A stretch of DNA of 14,141 bases from Rickettsiales bacterium (GTDB taxonomy: Bacteria; Pseudomonadota; Alphaproteobacteria; Rs-D84; CACZYB01): positions 1-14,141 of the forward strand of contig JAISNH010000015.1 in the NCBI GenBank assembly GCA_031276335.1, given 5' to 3'. The notes beneath the pieces were generated by a model. It had not been told where the DNA came from and ran no database searches. It worked only from the letters and a program-made list of their open reading frames with translations. The translations under genes and the position numbers were made by a program. Shown here in pieces: positions 13,232-14,141 of the stretch. Numbering within the stretch: position 1 is the first letter of the stretch; each line of letters begins with the position of its first letter.

Positions 13232-14141
13232 GTGCCATACGAGAAAAATCCGAAGCACGACAGAAAGCTTTACGGGGAATGGGAGCGGGGCGGATATTTC
13301 AAGGCCGATCCGGAATCCGGCCGCCCCCCGTTCGCGCTGATGATTCCGCCGCCGAACGTCACGGGAAGCCTGCACATCGGTCATGCCTTTACCATGACGC
13401 GGCAGGACATATCCGCCCGCTACCATCGCATGAAGGGCAAGGACGTCCTGTGGCTGCCCGGCACCGACCACGCGAGCATCGCGGTGCAGATGCTGGTCGA
13501 ACGGCAGCTGGCGGGCGAAGGCCTGTCGCGCCGGGAAATCGGACGCGAGAAATTCCTCGCCAGGGCATGGGAGTGGAAGGAGCTTTACGCCGGCAGCATA
13601 ACCGAGCAGCTCCGCCGCCTCGGCTGCTCGCTCGACTGGTCGCGCGAGGCCTTCACCATGGACGCCGGCTTCTCGCGCGCGGTCGAGCACGCGTTCATAA
13701 GGATGTACGAGGACGGGCTGATTTACAGGGATACCCGGCTGGTCAACTGGGATCCGAGCCTGCTTACCACCGTGTCCGACCTGGAGGTCGATATGGCGGA
13801 GGAACAGGGCTCCATGTGGCATGTCAGGTATATGGTCGAAGGCGGGGACGCGTTCATAACGGTCGCGACGACACGTCCCGAAACCATGCTGGGCGACGCC
13901 GCGGTCGCGGTGAACCCGGGCGACGGACGCTATAAGGGGCTGGTCGGAAAATTTGTGATCCTGCCGCTCGTCGGGCGCAGGATTCCGATTATCGCCGACG
14001 AATACGCGGACATGGACAAGGGCACCGGTGCGGTGAAGATTACGCCCGCGCACGACTTCAACGACTACGAGGTCGGAAAGCGGCACGGCCTGCGGGAAAT
14101 AAGCGTGCTGGAGCCGGACGGGACAATCGCGCGCATCCCCG
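13232..14141 (+). CDS. valS: Valyl-tRNA synthetase (5' part, cut by window edge)
   Basis: Charges tRNA-Val with valine and edits misactivated threonine. About 303 codons are present and the frame stays open to the window end, so roughly the first third of a normal ValRS is seen. From the GTG start, [17 protein letters not shown] leads to the class I motif [14 protein letters not shown] (HIGH at 48-51). Next come [13 protein letters not shown], typical of ValRS, and LVNWDPSL. The editing (CP1) domain begins with [12 protein letters not shown] and continues to [19 protein letters not shown]. The KMSKS motif and anticodon domain lie beyond the window. It is divergent from the EptA-like gene, with 115 bases between them holding both promoters. 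Confidence 0.95.
   Translation, partial: MPYEKNPKHDRKLYGEWERGGYFKADPESGRPPFALMIPPPNVTGSLHIGHAFTMTRQDISARYHRMKGKDVLWLPGTDHASIAVQMLVERQLAGEGLSRREIGREKFLARAWEWKELYAGSITEQLRRLGCSLDWSREAFTMDAGFSRAVEHAFIRMYEDGLIYRDTRLVNWDPSLLTTVSDLEVDMAEEQGSMWHVRYMVEGGDAFITVATTRPETMLGDAAVAVNPGDGRYKGLVGKFVILPLVGRRIPIIADEYADMDKGTGAVKITPAHDFNDYEVGKRHGLREISVLEPDGTIARIP

Noticed and set aside
13207..13935. 242-codon plus-strand frame at the start of valS
   Set aside because: It is a frame-shifted reading of valS. The true frame starts with GTG at 13232 behind GGAGG and shows HIGH and editing-domain motifs.
13130..14086. 318-codon minus-strand open frame opposite valS
   Set aside because: The plus strand encodes valS with its signature motifs throughout; the antisense frame has no family resemblance.
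1..14141. Intrinsic terminators, CRISPR arrays, transposons, riboswitches
   Set aside because: No GC-rich stem followed by a T run, no regularly spaced repeat, no transposase or terminal repeats, and no long structured leader was found in the short gaps.

Overview
The window looks like ordinary chromosome from a GC-rich, Gram-negative bacterium, most likely an uncultured member of the Alphaproteobacteria. The indications are a short psd gene next to an integral-membrane pssA, a ParC of 745 residues, the RecO sequence, an outer-membrane lipoprotein MltA and a class II aldolase of the Cbb subtype. Codon use is odd for such DNA: ATA is the commonest isoleucine codon in the aldolase gene, and AGG is a frequent arginine codon. 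I see no phage, insertion sequence, CRISPR array, toxin-antitoxin or defence cassette. Genes are packed tightly and no gap exceeds about 190 bases.

Layout. A tRNA-Glu gene lies on the minus strand at the left edge, preceded by what looks like the first codons of a lost MazG-like pyrophosphohydrolase gene. Then come fba and mltA on the plus strand. A minus-strand phospholipid operon follows, psd-pssA-dgkA. After a short gap there is a two-gene minus-strand unit, parC followed by a family-25 glycosyltransferase. Plus-strand recO is divergent from parC and meets, tail to tail, a minus-strand unit of SIMPL protein, cysS and a histidine phosphatase. An EptA-like membrane phosphoethanolamine transferase (minus) and valS (plus, cut by the window edge) diverge at the right end.

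How the genes work together. Much of the set concerns the envelope. PssA and Psd make phosphatidylethanolamine. The EptA-like enzyme would spend it on an envelope glycan or lipid A and release diacylglycerol, and DgkA would return the diacylglycerol to phosphatidic acid. The family-25 glycosyltransferase probably decorates lipopolysaccharide or capsule, and MltA trims peptidoglycan. The remaining genes serve information processing (ParC, RecO, CysS, ValS, tRNA-Glu) and central carbon metabolism (FBP aldolase).

Main points of interest: the truncated MazG-like gene against the tRNA promoter; a CysS that resembles the type found in CPR and other distant phyla rather than the usual proteobacterial type; an EptA-like enzyme with no cysteine in its catalytic domain; and short intergenic repeats. 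I found no clear new multi-gene system.
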